DNA of 64,000 bases, taken from NCBI GenBank assembly GCA_965603365.1, contig CBFDCR010000018.1:1-64000 (forward strand), in the 5' to 3' direction. The number at the start of each line of letters is the position of its first letter. Position 1 is the first letter of the stretch. Below, piece by piece: positions 15,024 to 25,439 of the stretch. Source of the stretch: JAHELQ01 sp965603365 (lineage in GTDB: Bacteria; Acidobacteriota; Aminicenantia; UBA2199). Under the pieces are notes generated by a model that searched no databases, was not told the origin of the DNA, and worked only from the letters and a program-made list of their open reading frames with translations. A program made the translations under genes and the position numbers.

Positions 15024-18000
15024 ATGTCGAAGACAAAGAGATGCTCGATTTTTTTAAGCATGTTGGCCTTTTTAGCAGTGACTTCCGGCCGGGGCCAGGA
15101 GTACAATTTTAGAATATATTCGGTGGAGCACGGCCTCGCCCAGTCTCAAATTAATTGTATTTGCCAGGATAGTAAGGGCTACCTCTGGTTTGCCACCCAC
15201 GGGGGAGGGGTCAGTCGGTTTGACGGCAGAAGATTTCGTAATTATACGGAAAAGGATGGATTGTGCGATAATGTCGTCTATTCGATTATAGAAGACCATG
15301 AGGGCAACCTGTGGCTGGGCACGGATAGGGGGGTAAACAAATTTGACGGCCAGCATTTTAGCCATTTAACCGGGAACAAAGTGTTAAAAGATGCCTGTGT
15401 CTGGACCATCCTGGAAGACCGGCAGTTTGATTTATGGTTTGGTACCTACTCCAGGGGGGTCTTTCACTTCGATGGAGACAGGATTTCCAACTACGACAGC
15501 GATAAGGGATTGGCCGGTAATTGGGTAATTTGCCTGACCCAGGACCGGATGGGCAACCTGTGGTTGGGCACGGATAAAGGGGCCAGCAAATATGACGGCG
15601 TTCGTTTCGTTAGTTATAATAAAAAAAAGGAGTTGATCAACGATAGAGTGAGATCTCTTTTGGAGGACCAAAAGGGGGATTTGTGGTTTGCCACCGCCGG
15701 TGGGGTGAGTCGCTTTGACGGCAGCCGGTTTTCCCATTATACCGAAAAAGAGGGTTTGTGCGATAACCGGGTGCTGACAGTGATGCAAGATAGTAGGGGA
15801 GATTATTGGTTTACCACCGAGAACGGGGTCAGCCGGTTTAACGGCTCCAGGTTTACCACCTATACGGAAGAGAATGGATTGTCGTTGAATTATGTGGGGG
15901 CCATTTTAGAGGACCGGGAGGGGAATATATGGTTGGGCACCGATTCCGGGATTACCAGGTATGGTGGGAAGACATTTATGTCGGTGGCCAAAAAGCACGG
16001 CTTGCCGCATGATTCGGTCTGGGCGATCTGTGAAACCCCGGACGGCACCATGTGGATCGGTACCGAAGAGGGAATCGGCCTGTACAGGAGGGGTAAGGAC
16101 AAATCTTCTATCCTTAACCTGGACGGCAAAAATGGCAAGGCGGTGGCCTATCTCTTCTACTATGACAGCAAAGGAAACCTGTGGTTTGGCTCAGATGAAA
16201 GTAATATCATCAAATATGATGGAAAAAAATTCACCAACTTTTGCCAAACGCAGCGACTTGGCAAGGTTGATCTGCATTCTATCCTGGAAGACCAGCGGGG
16301 GAATATATGGTTTGGCACCAAAGAGAAGGGGGTGATTCGCTATAACGGCAAAACCTGCCGGTATTTTTCTGAGAAAGACGGCTTAATTCACAATACCGTC
16401 AATACAATGGTCCAGGACAAATGGAAGCGGATATGGCTGGGGACCGACGGCGGCATCAGTGTGTACGACGGCAGCACGTTTGAAAATATTTCCGAAAGTG
16501 ACGGATTACCCAGTCGATATGTCATAACGCTTCTGACAGATTCCGAAGGCAGCATATGGGCCGGTACTTACGGCGGCGGTGCGGTTAAAATCAGCCTGCC
16601 TGCCGACAGCGGCGACCTAAAGATGAAGAGCTTCGACACGTTTAGCACCGCCGATGGCTTAAGCGATGACGAAGTACTCTTGATGATTTTTGACGATTCC
16701 GGGAACCTGTGGCTGGGCACCAATAAGGGTATCAATAAATTGGATTTAGCGGAATACAATAGAACCGGTAGAAAAAGTATTCGATTGTATAGTAAAGAAG
16801 ATGGCTTTATGGGGATCGAATGTAACCAGAATGCGGTTTACAAAGACCGCCGGGGCAAGATATGGTTCGGTACTGTCAAGGGGGCGATCCGCTACGATCC
16901 GGCAGAAGACCGGCTCAACCCGGTTGAACCGCTGACCCACTTGATTGGGGTAAAACTGTTTTATGAACCGGCGGATTTATCTCCCTACGCAGCGGCTGCC
17001 AATGTTAAATCCGACCTGCCGTCCGGCCTTACCCTGCCTTATAACCAGAATCATCTAACCTTTGAGTTTGTGGGCATCTGCCTGACCGCACCGGAGAGAG
17101 TAAGGTATCGGTTCATGTTGGCGGGTTTTGATAAAGATTGGTCACCGGTGACCGAAGCCACACTTGCCACCTATTCGAATGTACCGCCGGGGGACTACTC
17201 TTTTAGGTTAAAGGCCTGCAACAACAACGGTGTATGGAACCGGGAACCGACAATGTTTAAATTTACCATCACCTCTCCATTCTGGCAAAAGTGGTGGTTT
17301 TATCTTATGGTGGGCTTGCTGGGAATTGGCGGTATGATTTTGTTTATTCGCCTGCGAATAGTTGGTTTGAAGAACCGGCAGAAAGGGTTGGAGGAGAAGA
17401 TACAGGAGCGTACCCGGGAGTTGTCGGGGGAGAAGCAAAAAGTGGAGCAGATCAACCGGGAACTGGAGAACCGGGTACAGGAACGCACCGAAAAGTTAAT
17501 CCAGGCCAACAAGCAGCTTCTCCAGGCCCAGAAGATGGAGGCCATCGGCACCCTTGCCGGCGGGGTGGCCCATGATTTGAATAATGTCCTGGCCGGGATT
17601 GTGTCTTATCCGGATATGCTATTGAGGGAGATACCGGAGTCCGATCCGTCAAGATCGTATGTCCTGACTATAAAGAAGTCCGGAGAGAAGGCCGCGGCCA
17701 TTGTGCAGGATCTGTTGACGTTGGCGAGTAAAAATGTAGAAATCGGTGAGGCGTTCAATTTAAACGAACTCATTGTAGAACACCAGAACAGTCCTGAGTA
17801 CAGGAAGCTGCTGACCGATTGCCCTTCAGTTCAGGTGGAAACCCATCTGGGAGAGGGTCTTTTCAATATACTGGGCTCAAGGATTCATCTTAATAAAATT
17901 CTAATGAATTTAATTGCCAATGCTGTCGAGGCCATGCCCGGAGGCGGGAAGACCGTTATCTCCACCGCCAATGTTTACCTGGATAAATTCAGCAAAGAAT

Positions 18001-18668
18001 ACGGCGAGATGGGAGAAGGTGACTTCGTACGTTTGGCGGTCTCCGATTCAGGCGTCGGCATCCCGCCGATGGATATCGAGCGGGTATTTGAGCCCTTTTA
18101 TACCAAAAAAAAACTGGGCCGGCGGGGAACTGGCTTAGGGATGGCGGTGGTGTGGGCCGCGGTCAAGGAGCATAAAGGGTATATCAAAATAGACAGCGAA
18201 GAAGGAAAAGGAACCACCGTGTCAACATATTTCCCAAAGTCAGATCGAACCTCGAGGGAGACAAAGCCGCCTCCGCTGGTTGGCAGTTATGACGGCGGAG
18301 GAGAGTCCATTCTGGTGGTCGATGATGAACTGGAACAGCGAAAACTCTTTCATGTAGTACTCAGCAAATTGGGATATACTGTGGAAACGGTTGCCAGCGG
18401 CGAGGAGGCGGTGACGTACTTAAACAGTCATTCGGCAGATCTGGTGGTTTTGGACATGATTCTGGGGCCCGGTCTGGACGGGCTGGATACTTATAAAAAG
18501 ATACTGGAAATCAATCCCCACCAGAGGGCGATCATCGTCAGCGGCTACTCCGAAAGCGAGCGGGTCAAAGAGGCCCAAAGCCTGGGAGCCGGGACCTATA
18601 TCAAAAAACCCTTCTTGATTGCAGAACTGGGGAGGGCGGTCAAGGCCGCATTGAATAGACCTACCTGA
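15024..18668 (+). CDS. Hybrid histidine kinase with reporter beta-propellers, Y_Y_Y domain and receiver
   Basis: The 1214-residue membrane sensor has a signal peptide (1-25), then about a dozen two-component-regulator propeller repeats (30-640) with the recurrent GNLWLGTDxGxxxFDG theme, a Y_Y_Y domain (about 690-750), one transmembrane helix (about 757-777) and a coiled coil. The kinase part has HisKA with AHDLNN (phospho-acceptor His850), HATPase with N-box LIANAVEAM, G1 DSGVGIP and G2 GTGLG, and a C-terminal receiver with VVDDE, Asp1144 and the KKPF end. This is the hybrid two-component architecture known from Bacteroides polysaccharide sensing, though it ends in a receiver and has no AraC DNA-binding domain. 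The periplasmic propellers should bind a ligand. It overlaps the convergent next gene by 8 bases. Confidence 0.93.
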   Translation: MSKTKRCSIFLSMLAFLAVTSGRGQEYNFRIYSVEHGLAQSQINCICQDSKGYLWFATHGGGVSRFDGRRFRNYTEKDGLCDNVVYSIIEDHEGNLWLGTDRGVNKFDGQHFSHLTGNKVLKDACVWTILEDRQFDLWFGTYSRGVFHFDGDRISNYDSDKGLAGNWVICLTQDRMGNLWLGTDKGASKYDGVRFVSYNKKKELINDRVRSLLEDQKGDLWFATAGGVSRFDGSRFSHYTEKEGLCDNRVLTVMQDSRGDYWFTTENGVSRFNGSRFTTYTEENGLSLNYVGAILEDREGNIWLGTDSGITRYGGKTFMSVAKKHGLPHDSVWAICETPDGTMWIGTEEGIGLYRRGKDKSSILNLDGKNGKAVAYLFYYDSKGNLWFGSDESNIIKYDGKKFTNFCQTQRLGKVDLHSILEDQRGNIWFGTKEKGVIRYNGKTCRYFSEKDGLIHNTVNTMVQDKWKRIWLGTDGGISVYDGSTFENISESDGLPSRYVITLLTDSEGSIWAGTYGGGAVKISLPADSGDLKMKSFDTFSTADGLSDDEVLLMIFDDSGNLWLGTNKGINKLDLAEYNRTGRKSIRLYSKEDGFMGIECNQNAVYKDRRGKIWFGTVKGAIRYDPAEDRLNPVEPLTHLIGVKLFYEPADLSPYAAAANVKSDLPSGLTLPYNQNHLTFEFVGICLTAPERVRYRFMLAGFDKDWSPVTEATLATYSNVPPGDYSFRLKACNNNGVWNREPTMFKFTITSPFWQKWWFYLMVGLLGIGGMILFIRLRIVGLKNRQKGLEEKIQERTRELSGEKQKVEQINRELENRVQERTEKLIQANKQLLQAQKMEAIGTLAGGVAHDLNNVLAGIVSYPDMLLREIPESDPSRSYVLTIKKSGEKAAAIVQDLLTLASKNVEIGEAFNLNELIVEHQNSPEYRKLLTDCPSVQVETHLGEGLFNILGSRIHLNKILMNLIANAVEAMPGGGKTVISTANVYLDKFSKEYGEMGEGDFVRLAVSDSGVGIPPMDIERVFEPFYTKKKLGRRGTGLGMAVVWAAVKEHKGYIKIDSEEGKGTTVSTYFPKSDRTSRETKPPPLVGSYDGGGESILVVDDELEQRKLFHVVLSKLGYTVETVASGEEAVTYLNSHSADLVVLDMILGPGLDGLDTYKKILEINPHQRAIIVSGYSESERVKEAQSLGAGTYIKKPFLIAELGRAVKAALNRPT

Positions 18669-20190
18669 TGAGGCTGTAGAGGCAGCGGGTGGTGGCCGGA
18701 TCGATGATGACGATATATTGTTTTTGGGATTGTTCTAAGGGCAGGGTTATTTTGATCCCGCTGGAGACCGTTCGGCTCTTGAAGGCAATGCCGGCGTTCT
18801 GGCTGACCGGGTCCACCTGGAGGGTAAATATGTCTAAGGGGCGATCTCTCATCTCCGGGGGGATCACCACTTCCAGGTGCCGGTAGGTTTTGCCCTTGCC
18901 TGTTGACTGGCCCAACTTTCCGTAAGAGAGTCTGTCGATCGCTCCCGTGACTCGGCTCCACATGCCGCTGTTGGCCACATTCAGGGCAAATAACTTTTTC
19001 TGAAAGGGGGGCATCTGCCGGTAGAGAACTTTTTTAGCGGTGAATTGCACCGTATGGATACGGACACCTGCGCGGCCGCATTCGATGCGCAGGCGTAAAC
19101 TCTCTTTTTGATCGGTCCCTGGGGGGTAAAAGAAGAGTTCATAGTAGGCAGTTGTGCTCCGCTTGATCCGCTGCACCACCTTCTGGGTATCCAATCCGGC
19201 AAAATATTGCCCACCCCCTTCTTCGGCCATATATTTTAAGCTCTCTCTGCCCGACGTATCGTGGTCGTCGTCGGCTTCGATTTTCCTGGGATTTATCGTG
19301 TAAAGGGCACCGCCGCCTTCGTTGACGGCCCGGGCCACCTGTTTGAGGTACTCATAATATATATGATGGTTTTCGTAGGTGGTGGCGGTGAGTTCATAAA
19401 AGGCGGCGCCTTTGCTCAGCCCGTTGCTTCCTGCACCCTTGTCGGGGAGCCATACCTCTTTAAAGGCCCCCTTAGACACCCCTTCGGAGATGAGGAATAC
19501 GATTTTGGGCTGGGTGATGGCCTTGAGTGCATATCTAAATTCCGCCAGCACCCTGGCAAAATATTTCAGGTCCGCCTTGTAGCGGAATTGTTCCGATTCC
19601 CGGTCTTTCCGCTTCTGCTCTTCGTTGAAGGAGCGGTTTAAATGCCCCACCATTCCCTCCTCTGCCGGCAGAAAGTGTCCGAAGGATTGACTGTCTTGCA
19701 CTTTCTTCCGGTATTCCGGCAGTTGTTTGATTTTTTGGATGGCTTTTTTGATTCTTTTCCGATTTTTTGCGGGGCCGATCACATATTTAAGGCCTCCGCC
19801 GGGATTGCATTCTAAAACGATAAAGGCGTCGCTGGGAGGAGAGTTATCGACGAACCCGGCGGCGATCTCCCTGGATCGCTTCAGGCCGGCCGTACTGTTG
19901 AAAATCGAATCGATAATGATAAAGACATATCTGTGCGGTGTTCGGACCTTTTCCTCGATCTGTTCGAGGTTGTAGCGGTTAAAGGCGGCTGTGGGGACGG
20001 CTTTACCGTTGATGAAAAGCCGGAGATCCTCCTTTGCTAAATCGTAAACCGGCAGACCGCGAGAATCCAGGGCAAACAGCGGGATCACCTGAACCTCCAC
20101 GCTGACTTCATACTTGAGCCGGTCCTGTGCCTGGGGCCACAGGTTCACCGCTGCCAGTAACAGGATTAAGATGAGACGTACTCTTTTCAC
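18661..20190 (-). CDS. VWFA-related acidobacterial-type secreted protein
   Basis: This 509-residue protein has a signal peptide (MKRVRLILILLLAAVNLWPQ) and the N-terminal LDSRGLPVYDLAKEDLRLFING segment typical of the VWFA-related Acidobacterial domain (TIGR03436), followed by a von Willebrand A fold beginning YVFIIIDSIFNS. The metal site is only partly canonical: DSIFNS replaces DxSxS with a longer spacing. The middle (160-300) is a charged insertion. GTG at 20190 is the start, with AGGAGA upstream. The role is unknown; members are thought to be exported adhesion or assembly proteins. Confidence 0.78.
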   Translation of the reverse strand: MKRVRLILILLLAAVNLWPQAQDRLKYEVSVEVQVIPLFALDSRGLPVYDLAKEDLRLFINGKAVPTAAFNRYNLEQIEEKVRTPHRYVFIIIDSIFNSTAGLKRSREIAAGFVDNSPPSDAFIVLECNPGGGLKYVIGPAKNRKRIKKAIQKIKQLPEYRKKVQDSQSFGHFLPAEEGMVGHLNRSFNEEQKRKDRESEQFRYKADLKYFARVLAEFRYALKAITQPKIVFLISEGVSKGAFKEVWLPDKGAGSNGLSKGAAFYELTATTYENHHIYYEYLKQVARAVNEGGGALYTINPRKIEADDDHDTSGRESLKYMAEEGGGQYFAGLDTQKVVQRIKRSTTAYYELFFYPPGTDQKESLRLRIECGRAGVRIHTVQFTAKKVLYRQMPPFQKKLFALNVANSGMWSRVTGAIDRLSYGKLGQSTGKGKTYRHLEVVIPPEMRDRPLDIFTLQVDPVSQNAGIAFKSRTVSSGIKITLPLEQSQKQYIVIIDPATTRCLYSLIR

Positions 20191-20205
20191 TAAAATCTCC
20201 TGGAA

Positions 20206-22860
20206 TTAATCCAATACCTTTCGGATGGCGGGAGCAATCTGTTTCAGGGAAATGGGTTTTGGCAAGATCGCCTTGATGTCGAGGACGGCGGCCTCATCGT
20301 CCGGAATCACATCGCTGTATCCGGTACACAGGATAACGGGAAGGCTGATCCCTATCTGCCTCAGGTTTTTGACCAGCTCTACTCCCATCATGTGGGGCAT
20401 GATCTGGTCGGTGATGAGAAGATCGAAGCGGTGGGGATCCTGTTGAATCATATTGAAGGCCTCGGCGGTGCTGGTGGCGGTGGCCACCGTATAACCCAGG
20501 CTTTCCAGCATGAACCTGGTGACGTCTACGATCTCTGGCTCATCATCCACAAACAGGATGGACTCAGCCCCACCGGGCAGGGATTGGATCTTGCGGGCCT
20601 CGATGGAGGAGGCTCTCTCGACCCTCGGCAAAAATATATGAAAGGCGGTCCCTTTGCCCACCTTACTTTCCACCGTGATTTCGCCGCCGTGGCTTTTAAT
20701 TATTCCGTGTACCACAGACAAGCCTAGACCTGTGCCTTCCTCTTCATTTTTGGTGGTGAAGAAAGGTTCGAAGATGCGCTTCATCACCGCCGGTTCCATG
20801 CCTAAGCCGGTATCGCCGATAGTCAACTCTATAAAGGGGCCCGGCGCGATTCCGGGGTAAATCAGGGCATCGTAGGCATCGAGTTCTATATCTATTAAAC
20901 CGATTTCCAGGACGCCCCCCTGTTCTTGCATGGCATGGGCGGCATTGGTGCAGAGGTTCATGAGTACCTGGTGTATTTGATTGGCATCTGCCAATACAAT
21001 GCTCGATGTTGCCTTGATATTTTTTCGGAATTGGATGGTGGTGGGCAGGGAGGCCCGGAGAAATTCAAGAACCTCTTGAATCACCAGGCTGATCTGGATC
21101 GGTTTTTTTTCGTACTCTTTTTTCCGGCTGAAGGAGAGGATTTGTTGAACCAGGTTTCTGGCTCGATCCCCGGCCTTCAGGATATGTTCTAAATTTGATC
21201 TCAATCTTTCTTTGTTCTGGATTCCTATCAGGGAGAGTTCGGCATAGCCAATGATGGAAGAGAGGATATTGTTAAAATCGTGGGCAATACCCCCGGCCAG
21301 TGTGCCGATGGCCTCCATTTTTTGAGCCTGCCGCAATTGCTCCTCCATCCTGTGCTCCAGGGTGACGTCCCGTTTCACCGCCACGTAATTGGTGATGTTT
21401 CCCGTTTTATCTTTAATGGGCGAGATGGTGGCCTCTTCCTTGTAAATGGTGCCGTCCTTTTTTTTATTGATGAAGTGACCATCCCAGATTTTCCCCTCTT
21501 GAATGGTTCTCCACAGATTTTGATAAAAGATGTCATCCTGTTCACCGCTCTTCAGCAAATTGCAGTTGCGGCCCACTGCCTCCCTGCCGGGATAACCGGT
21601 GATTTTCTCAAAAGCGGGATTCACATATTGGATGACGGCATCCTTATTGGTGATGATAATGGCCTCTGCCGCCTGCTCGATGGCCGTTGCCAGCAGGAGG
21701 CGTTCCTGCTCTTCTTGAACTCTTTCGGTTATGTCCCGAAAAGCGGCCACCATTTTCCCCGGGGCGGTCTGGAAAGCATGAACTTCAAAGGCGCCCTTGA
21801 TCTGGTTTTCCTCATAATCGATCTGCTCTGACTTCCAGGCTGTTCCTTCCCGGGCGACCCGGCGATACATTTTCGGTATTGGCGACGCGGCTAGAGCAGG
21901 GAATGCTTCTTCAGCCGATTTTCCCACAAATTGGGCATTATCGACACCCAGGATATGGTCGGCTGCCGGGTTATAATCGACGAATTCGAGCCGATCACCG
22001 GCTTTGAGTTCATACATGTGCATCCCCAGGGGCATCGATTCGATGATGTTGCGAAACTTTCTCTCCGATTCACTGAATGCGTTCCCTGCTTGCTTTTGGG
22101 CGGTGACGTCCAGGGCAGTGAAAGTCACGTCGGTTGTAGGGTTCGAGGGATCTATAGGCGTTGAGCTCAACAGGATATCGATAATCCGGCCATCCTTGCG
22201 TATCAATTGAGTCTCCACCGTCCCCATTCCATTCTTCCTGATCTGATCATATTTTTTTTTACCCACCCGTTCAAATTCTTCTGGAGTGGGGTAGAGCATG
22301 AGGGCACTCTTGCCTATCAGTTCTTCGGCACTGTATCCCACCATTTCGCACAGCCGGTTGTTGACCCATTTGAAAATGCGGTCTGAGACCACCCCGATGC
22401 CGACCGGTGCGGCCTTAAGAATACTGTTCAGCATGGCCTCGCTCTGTCTGAGTTTCTCTTCCGATTGCTTTCGCTCTGTAATGTTCCTGGCAATGATCTG
22501 AAAACCGATGTCTTTTTCGCCTTTTTTAAGGAAGGTGACGTGAATCTCCGAGAACTCGGTGGAACCGTCTTTTCGGGCCCATTCGATTTCGATCGGTTTG
22601 GTGCTTTTCCCTTTTAAGAGGCTTTGAAGCATCTGTTTATATCTGGAGATTTGTCTTTTTTTAAATAGGGGGATTTTGGAGAAGTGTTTGCCCACAATTT
22701 CGTCTCGGGAAAATCCGGATTGAAATTGAAAAGCCCTATTGCATGAAGTGATCACCCCATTCATATCCAGGGTGCACATCCCGTCCGGGGCGTTTTCAAA
22801 CATATATTTATATTTTTCTTCAGAATTTTTTAAATTTTCTGCTGCGGAGTTTTTTTTCAT
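20206..22860 (-). CDS. Multi-PAS hybrid histidine kinase with receiver domain
   Basis: The 884-residue protein has four PAS domains (about 15-130, 135-255, 270-380 and 390-505; the second has VGYSAEELIGKS and the fourth ITGYPGREAVGRN), HisKA with AHDFNNIL (His527), HATPase with NLCTNAAHAM, GDTGLGM and GTGLGLS, and a C-terminal receiver with FVDDEPE and Asp818. There is no transmembrane helix or signal peptide, so it is a cytoplasmic sensor. I chose ATG 22860 (AGGGAGA upstream) over the ATG at 23010, which lacks one. No DNA-binding response regulator lies next to it; output must pass to an unlinked partner. The ligand is unknown. Confidence 0.92.
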   Translation of the reverse strand: MKKNSAAENLKNSEEKYKYMFENAPDGMCTLDMNGVITSCNRAFQFQSGFSRDEIVGKHFSKIPLFKKRQISRYKQMLQSLLKGKSTKPIEIEWARKDGSTEFSEIHVTFLKKGEKDIGFQIIARNITERKQSEEKLRQSEAMLNSILKAAPVGIGVVSDRIFKWVNNRLCEMVGYSAEELIGKSALMLYPTPEEFERVGKKKYDQIRKNGMGTVETQLIRKDGRIIDILLSSTPIDPSNPTTDVTFTALDVTAQKQAGNAFSESERKFRNIIESMPLGMHMYELKAGDRLEFVDYNPAADHILGVDNAQFVGKSAEEAFPALAASPIPKMYRRVAREGTAWKSEQIDYEENQIKGAFEVHAFQTAPGKMVAAFRDITERVQEEQERLLLATAIEQAAEAIIITNKDAVIQYVNPAFEKITGYPGREAVGRNCNLLKSGEQDDIFYQNLWRTIQEGKIWDGHFINKKKDGTIYKEEATISPIKDKTGNITNYVAVKRDVTLEHRMEEQLRQAQKMEAIGTLAGGIAHDFNNILSSIIGYAELSLIGIQNKERLRSNLEHILKAGDRARNLVQQILSFSRKKEYEKKPIQISLVIQEVLEFLRASLPTTIQFRKNIKATSSIVLADANQIHQVLMNLCTNAAHAMQEQGGVLEIGLIDIELDAYDALIYPGIAPGPFIELTIGDTGLGMEPAVMKRIFEPFFTTKNEEEGTGLGLSVVHGIIKSHGGEITVESKVGKGTAFHIFLPRVERASSIEARKIQSLPGGAESILFVDDEPEIVDVTRFMLESLGYTVATATSTAEAFNMIQQDPHRFDLLITDQIMPHMMGVELVKNLRQIGISLPVILCTGYSDVIPDDEAAVLDIKAILPKPISLKQIAPAIRKVLD

Positions 22861-23100
22861 GGTCCTGTCTCCCTTGAGACTCTCCTCTCTATAGAGTTCG
22901 GTTTTAAACAAATTTTCTGACTCACATCCTGAATTGTAAAGCAAATAGCCCGATAATTCAATAGGCTTTTCCAACACTTTCCGTTTTGACGTTTGCACCT
23001 TTGCACGCACCGACCTGCAGACACATGTTACGAACTGGTGACATTTTTGTTATAAAATTTAGACCAATTTCATCTCTCGGCGAAGTAGAATATATTCAGA

Positions 23101-25194
23101 ATGTTAAAACTGTGTGTCGGTTTATATATATTGTATGTACTGTTCATCGGCTCTTTCTTGGGGGCTGCCCAGGAAAAAGAGCTGTGGGCGGTGCGAATCG
23201 ATGGGAAAGTGAAGATCGATGGCCGGTTAAGCGAAGGCTTTTACCCACAGTTGAGGCCGGCCGGTGATTTTGTCCAGTTTCATCCCCAAAACGGCGCAAA
23301 GCCCACCTTTAAAACCTATGTTTACTGCTTTTACGACAAAAAGAACATCTATTTTAGCTTCCGCTGTCCGGATGATGAGCCTCACAAGATAACCGCCGAT
23401 ATCACCCCCTTTGGCGAGTATTACAACAACGACGAAATCGAGATCTATCTGGACACATTCCTGGACAGGCAAACCTACGAGTATTTTGCCGTGAATGCCC
23501 GGGGTATTAAGGATGGCAAAAAAACCGTCTGGGATGCGGCGGCAGCGATCGACGATTGCGGCTGGACTGCCGAGATCAGTATCCCCTTCAAGTCCCTGCG
23601 CTTCCCGGTAAAAGAGGTGCAGCAGTGGGGAGTGAACTTCCGGCGCCGTATTTTTCGGCTCAATGAGACCCATTACTGGACAGAGGTGAGCCGGGATAAA
23701 TTGGCGGTGTTTGGGGATACCTTCGGCAGGCTGGAAGGCATCAAAGACATCAGGGGGGGCAAAAACCTCGAAGTCTTTCCCTATACCGGCCTTCGCCACT
23801 CCCGTTTGCTGGACGAGAAGGACAGCCAGTTTGCCTATGGTGTCGATCTAAAATACGGCATCACCTCCAATCTAACCCTGGATTTCACCTCCTCGCCCGA
23901 TTACTCCCATGTTGAGTCGGACCCCTTCTTTTACCAGACCGTCCCCTATGAGCACCACCTGCAGGAAAACCGGCCCTTTTATATGGAGGGCCGCGACTAT
24001 TTTTCTACCATGTTCACCCTCTTTTACTCCCGCCGCATCGAAAATCCCTTTTTGGCGGCCAAGGTGAGCGGGAAACTGGACGGCTACTCTTTGGGGGTGC
24101 TGCTGGCCGGTAACCGCGGGGAGGATGAAGGGGGAGACCGTCCCTCCAGTTTCCACGGCGTATTCCGTTTGAAGAAGGACGTATTTAAATTTTCCAACAT
24201 CGGCTTTATATTTTCCAATATCGAGGCGCGGGACCACTGGAACCGGAATGTGGGGCTGGACTTTAATTTCAAGTATAAGGATATTTACCGTTTCCGGGGC
24301 ATAGCCGCCTTTTCGTTTAATAAAGATATGCCCCATACCCGGAACGGCATGTATCGACTCATCGTCTCCCGCATCAAGGATGAGGGCCTGACCTTACTGG
24401 GATTGTACAACCGCATCGACCCCAACGTCAGTGTACCGGCGGGCTTTATTACCCGTACCGATTTTCAGCAGCTTCGCTTTATCGGCCGCTACAGTTTTCG
24501 CTGGCAGGGGAAGTGGCTGGAACGCCTCAACCTGCGCCTTTTTAAAGACAACGAGAGCTCGGTGGCCGACCACTTAAAGATCCAGGACAGTTACGAGCTG
24601 GAGGCAGATATCGCCACCCGCGACCGGTTTCGCCTTATGGTCTCTGCATTCTGGGGAGAGGAACGGCCGCAGTTGTACGATGAAAACGACGAACTGGTAT
24701 GGGGCCGGCGCCTCTTCCCGGTAAAGGGGCACTTCTTTTCCTTCTCTTACAGCGGCAATCATACCGTCCGGCTGGGGGTGGACAGGTTTTTCTTCTCCGG
24801 TTATGTGTACAATGACGATTTTAGCGAACTTAAAGAGGGCAGCACCTCCGAAATCTCCTTATGGAGCAATGTCAAGTTTTCCCCCCAACTTCAGTTGCAT
24901 CTCAATTACGGCAGGACTGCCTACCGTTCGGATGATCAAACCATCCGGTTCAAGGGGCAACTGGTCTCTTCTGCCCTGAATGTCCAGATCAACAAGAGGC
25001 TGTCGTCCTTTTTAAAGTTTCAATACGATTCCCATTCCCGGAGATTTCAATACGACTTCCTGATCGGCTATGAACCGGCCAATGTGAGTCACATCTATCT
25101 CTCCATTAAAAATTATTCCGAAACCCGCTTCCGCCTCTTCAATCCCGATGCCCGCAGTATCGTCTTCAAAATCTCCTACCTCTTCCGGATATAA
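23101..25194 (+). CDS. CBM9-like / DUF5916 outer-membrane beta-barrel protein
   Basis: The 697-residue protein has a signal peptide (about 1-24) and an N-terminal DOMON/CBM9-like beta-sandwich (about 30-205: VKIDGRLSEGFYPQ, NDEIEIYLDTF, GWTAEISIPFKSLRF), followed by the DUF5916 region: about 400 residues of alternating aromatic beta strands, with a final phenylalanine-rich strand (IVFKISYLFRI) like an outer-membrane barrel. Members of this family are widespread in Bacteroidetes and Acidobacteriota and are thought to be surface-exposed; no reaction is known. No Shine-Dalgarno sequence precedes the ATG. A possible -10 box (TATATT, 23091-23096) lies 4 nt upstream. Confidence 0.82.
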   Translation: MLKLCVGLYILYVLFIGSFLGAAQEKELWAVRIDGKVKIDGRLSEGFYPQLRPAGDFVQFHPQNGAKPTFKTYVYCFYDKKNIYFSFRCPDDEPHKITADITPFGEYYNNDEIEIYLDTFLDRQTYEYFAVNARGIKDGKKTVWDAAAAIDDCGWTAEISIPFKSLRFPVKEVQQWGVNFRRRIFRLNETHYWTEVSRDKLAVFGDTFGRLEGIKDIRGGKNLEVFPYTGLRHSRLLDEKDSQFAYGVDLKYGITSNLTLDFTSSPDYSHVESDPFFYQTVPYEHHLQENRPFYMEGRDYFSTMFTLFYSRRIENPFLAAKVSGKLDGYSLGVLLAGNRGEDEGGDRPSSFHGVFRLKKDVFKFSNIGFIFSNIEARDHWNRNVGLDFNFKYKDIYRFRGIAAFSFNKDMPHTRNGMYRLIVSRIKDEGLTLLGLYNRIDPNVSVPAGFITRTDFQQLRFIGRYSFRWQGKWLERLNLRLFKDNESSVADHLKIQDSYELEADIATRDRFRLMVSAFWGEERPQLYDENDELVWGRRLFPVKGHFFSFSYSGNHTVRLGVDRFFFSGYVYNDDFSELKEGSTSEISLWSNVKFSPQLQLHLNYGRTAYRSDDQTIRFKGQLVSSALNVQINKRLSSFLKFQYDSHSRRFQYDFLIGYEPANVSHIYLSIKNYSETRFRLFNPDARSIVFKISYLFRI

Positions 25195-25285
25195 CAAAGA
25201 TGTCCCGATTCTAAGGAGGAATTGCGGAATATTATTCCGATTATCTCAATTTTCCCTACATAATCCTCTTTTAATTCGGAAAAAA

Positions 25286-25346
25286 CTACTTTAATTCCGC
25301 TAATCCTACTATAAGGCGGGAAATCCTACTTTAATTCCGCTAATCC
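25286..25346. repeat. Two direct copies of a 21-bp repeat, 40-bp period
   Basis: CTACTTTAATTCCGCTAATCC occurs at 25286-25306 and exactly again at 25326-25346, with related TTAATTCGG and TAATCCT pieces just before. Two copies are too few and too close for a CRISPR array. Confidence 0.7.
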
Positions 25347-25439
25347 GCAGCCAGATCGGGAAATTGCCGGAAAAAAGACAAAATTCTCTCCTAACGCACC
25401 CCATCCCCCACCCCCGGTTGACAAGCCCTTTCCTGGTAG

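Noticed and set aside
22861..23010. A longer N-terminus for the four-PAS kinase from ATG 23010
   Set aside because: No ribosome binding site there, and the 50 extra residues have no domain; ATG 22860 has AGGGAGA upstream.
25286..25346. Two 21-bp repeats read as a CRISPR fragment
   Set aside because: Only two copies, a 19-nt spacer and no cas gene nearby; CRISPR repeats and spacers are longer.
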